From contig CM114274.1 of NCBI GenBank assembly GCA_050084515.1, forward strand, positions 19,096,001 to 19,160,000: 64,000 bases of DNA, written 5' to 3'. Within the stretch, counting starts at the first letter, position 1; the number at the start of each line of letters is the position of its first letter. Shown here piece after piece: positions 61,501-64,000 of this stretch. The DNA is from Blasia pusilla (Eukaryota > Marchantiophyta > Marchantiopsida > Blasiales). A program made the position numbers and the translations under genes. Below the pieces are notes generated by a model, which was not told the origin of the DNA, made no database searches, and saw nothing but the letters and a program-made list of their open reading frames with translations.

Positions 61501-61729
61501 GCCACGACGGCAACTGGACCGTATCAGATAGTGATCTTTCCACATCCAACGCTGTGACGATCCGAGCCCTTTCTTCACTGTGAAAGAAGTCAACTAGAAA
61601 ATGAAGGAATGCTAAGACTGTGCTACGAGGACACCTGGATAAGCAGTGTTGCAAGATTTAGGTGAACTAAATTAATCATACACGTGTGCGCACACCGTCC
61701 AGCATCCAAAATGCTAGCCTTCAAACTTG
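58500..61729. other. Repeat-derived region without genes
   Basis: Only short open frames. The left part may be the LINE 5' region. 59.6-60.5 kb has CT-rich, LTR-like composition, and 60.8-61.3 kb is A/T-rich with A runs. No domain or structural RNA recognised. Confidence 0.45.
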
Positions 61730-63050
61730 TCAACTGCTAGAGGATTTCAGGATTTTGTCGTAAATATGATATGCAAAATCTTCGACAGTGTCGTCTAAGT
61801 CCAGTTCGAACGCTACGGCTTCTTTCGGAACCAGTGCTGTCCTCAAGGCCTCCTCTACCTGTAACTCAAGGGCTGCCTGCATGGCATTCGAGGAGAAAAT
61901 AATCATTTGGTTCGGTCTGCGTGAAGAAAGTCCACCATGCCCACGGCACGCTCACTCCAGCAGTAAGTTTGGCAACGATCTTCACATTCTAGATGAAATT
62001 GTAACTTTCTGTCTAGTTGTTCTCTGTCGATTCGAATTCACACTGTCAGAGGTAGCGTCGGGTGGATCTAGATACAGAACTTGCGAATGAAATTGTGGAC
62101 AAATACGCCTTCCAATTGGAAATATTCATATAGCGCATAATCTCACGGGTCTAGTTTCTCATGAGTCTAGCGTTCTGGATACTCTATTTCTCTGAACTCC
62201 TAGTCTCCGAAAACCTACATGGTTGATTGAATCAAGTGGAAGATCCCGAAGTATCAGATCAGGTGTTACCCCCAAAATGTCAGTACGTAGCTGGCATGCA
62301 ATGAGGGATTTCACAAGCTCCAGTATAGCTCCTATGTTGTAATTGGATCTTCGTAAAGCGGCACCATTGGACCTCTGTGCTTCTACTCGTGGCTCAGATC
62401 GTTTTCGTGCACTAGAAAATCTTGTCTTGCCACCATAGGTGTAACGATTATCTGCATTTCATCGACGGAACAAACTAACGTTTGACTAGGCATAAAAATT
62501 TGCCGAGAAAATTTTGATGAAATTCAGCTCCGCTTTGAAAAAAGACATTCCCTCAGTTTGGCAAAACAAGGTAGCGAACTGGACACTGTATTACGGCATG
62601 GTACACTCGGTGATTCCTCGTTTTATATTTTTCACAAATGATGTATGTTGTAACCACGTGCATAGATTGGCAGCGATACCTGCAGTTAAACGTATCACAC
62701 ACTCGTTTGCTATGAGTGAACGATGACGAGGCAAAACTCTTGTCGTTGGCCATAAGCACCTCTTCAATGCTTCGCTTGTTTCGTTCAACTGCAGGAGGTA
62801 ACAAACATTTCCAAGTCTGAGTCGAGATTTCCATTACAAAGGGCGCCCTCCTGAAAATGGAAATGTGTTTCCAGCGTCTACTTTCCAGCCGGAGTCACGC
62901 AGTGATATTCCGTTAACTCTGACGTAACGCCTTGCGTTCAGACCCGACTGCAATTACCAATACTGCACTCTGTTGGCCAGAAGATGAGATCAAAGCGTGG
63001 ACAAATAATACCAAAGCAGAAGAGGATTGAGTTGTCAAAGTCTTTAACGC
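61730..63050 (-). CDS. Unidentified spliced gene, 3' part (at least 5 exons)
   Basis: Exons in transcription order: 62958-63050 (phase 0), 62680-62788 (phase 0 to 1), 62219-62451 (phase 1 to 0), 61956-61988 (11 codons), 61730-61876 with stop TGA. All junctions are GT-AG and all phases agree, giving about 205 C-terminal residues. Readable blocks: ALVLFVHALISSSGQQSAVL, NYNIGAILELVKSLIACQLR, NVKIVAKLTAG, AALELQVEEALRTALVPKEA and DLDDTVEDFAYHIYDKILKS. Mostly helical in appearance, with no catalytic motif I recognise. A TATAAATGG near 63362 on the minus strand, followed by ATGGCGTCTATCGC and a GTAAGT donor, is a possible 5' end. Function unknown. Confidence 0.6.
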
Positions 63051-63419
63051 CTGGAAGATCTCATTAGAATTAATGATTAGTCAGAGGATCAAATTGAGTA
63101 TGCCTCCAAACGCGAGAACTCCAATTTTTTCAAGAGGCTCATGATGCATCATGTTCTCAAAACGCTCAACAATTCAGACACTTTAGAATACAGGAAATAC
63201 AACAGAATGCGTTAGCCATGCAAGTACCGATTTATAAGAAGGTGCGCAACGAAGCATGGAATCCGAGTTTAAAGGAGCGGCCATCATCTAGTGCAAGACT
63301 GATACTTACAAATTTTTCTCAGGAGAGAAGGAAATTGCAGTAGAAGACTTGCGATAGACGCCATTTATAGACCCTAAACGGCACACGAGGGGTTGAGTTG
63401 CGACAGGTTCGCCGCATGA

Positions 63420-64000
63420 TTAAAACTAATGTGCGATGCACGCACGACACAGTTTTAAGAAATACTTTTTACATTTTTCAAAAACATAAAAAATGTAAAT
63501 AATTTTTTTCATTATATTTAATTTAAAATTTAAAATATTAGTTTTGAGAAATATTTAAATAATAATATAATGTTATATTTAAATTATACCTTCCTCCCCT
63601 GCATAATTTCACTCCTCCCTAACAGTTGGGATAATAATTATTTCCTTTCACTTTTCAAGGAACCTTTCATTAATTAAAATTTTAGATAATTTTAGTTACT
63701 TAAATTATTTTCTTTTTCATTCAAATCCATTTTCCTTTCAGGAAATATCACATATGAATTAAAATTTTTATTTTAAAAAATAATCATATAATAATTTCAA
63801 ATTTTTATTTTATTATTTTATTATTTTCTAAAATCCTAGAAAAAAAATAATATTTCACTCTTCTAGATAAGTACTATCATCCATTCAAATTTAAATGATC
63901 TCCAAATCCCTTAAGTAATTTTACCCTTCCATAAAATTTTAAAAAAATCTAATCCTCTTCTAATAAAATTTATTTTCACTTTCCATCAAATATGAATTAA
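63420..64000. other. AT-rich non-coding flank
   Basis: A/T-dominated sequence with homopolymer runs, similar in composition to 1-240. No gene or repeat unit resolved. Confidence 0.6.

Overview
The window looks like nuclear DNA of a land plant that makes swimming sperm (bryophyte, lycophyte or fern grade). The evidence is a spliced gene for the axonemal protein DRC3, plant-type LEA genes with ABRE/G-box promoters, plant-type tRNA-Asp and intron-bearing tRNA-Tyr genes, KIN17, and plant CACTA, LINE and Ty1-copia mobile elements. A liverwort or moss fits well, but the species cannot be fixed from sequence alone.

Layout. 1-240 and about 63,470-64,000 are AT-rich. 2.2-4.2 kb: a long intact reading frame for an unrecognised coiled-coil protein (+). 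4.2-9.8 kb: no gene I can name. 9.87-15.88 kb: DRC3 (+), rebuilt from at least 12 exons whose splice phases agree. 16-22 kb: repeat-derived DNA with no gene seen. 22.0-30.7 kb: two paralogous two-exon LEA genes (-) flanking two tandem tRNA-Asp genes (-) and a tRNA-Tyr array (+). 25-36 kb: repeats, including a 202-bp tandem duplication, an inverted pair of about 650-bp repeats and a (GT)64 microsatellite. 37.0-38.3 kb: KIN17 (-). 39-58.5 kb: a decayed LINE interrupted by a 16.4-kb CACTA (En/Spm) transposon. The CACTA ends, its 3-bp target duplication and the broken LINE reading frame all agree. Inside it lie a degraded TNP2-type transposase, TNP1-like pieces, a probable captured cellular gene fragment with its intron, and a Ty1-copia reverse-transcriptase fragment. 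61.7-63.1 kb: the 3' part of an unidentified spliced gene (-).

The likely functional genes (coiled-coil ORF, DRC3, the two LEAs, the tRNAs, KIN17, the unidentified gene) form small islands in a transposon-rich background. The mobile elements are inactive as read: they carry nonsense codons, all TGA or TAA in contexts consistent with C-to-T change, plus two frameshifts in simple runs. No prokaryote-style operon or defence system is present. The most informative items are the precisely bounded nested CACTA with its captured exon, the DRC3 gene with one problematic exon, the LEA leader repeats, and several long perfect hairpins in non-coding DNA.
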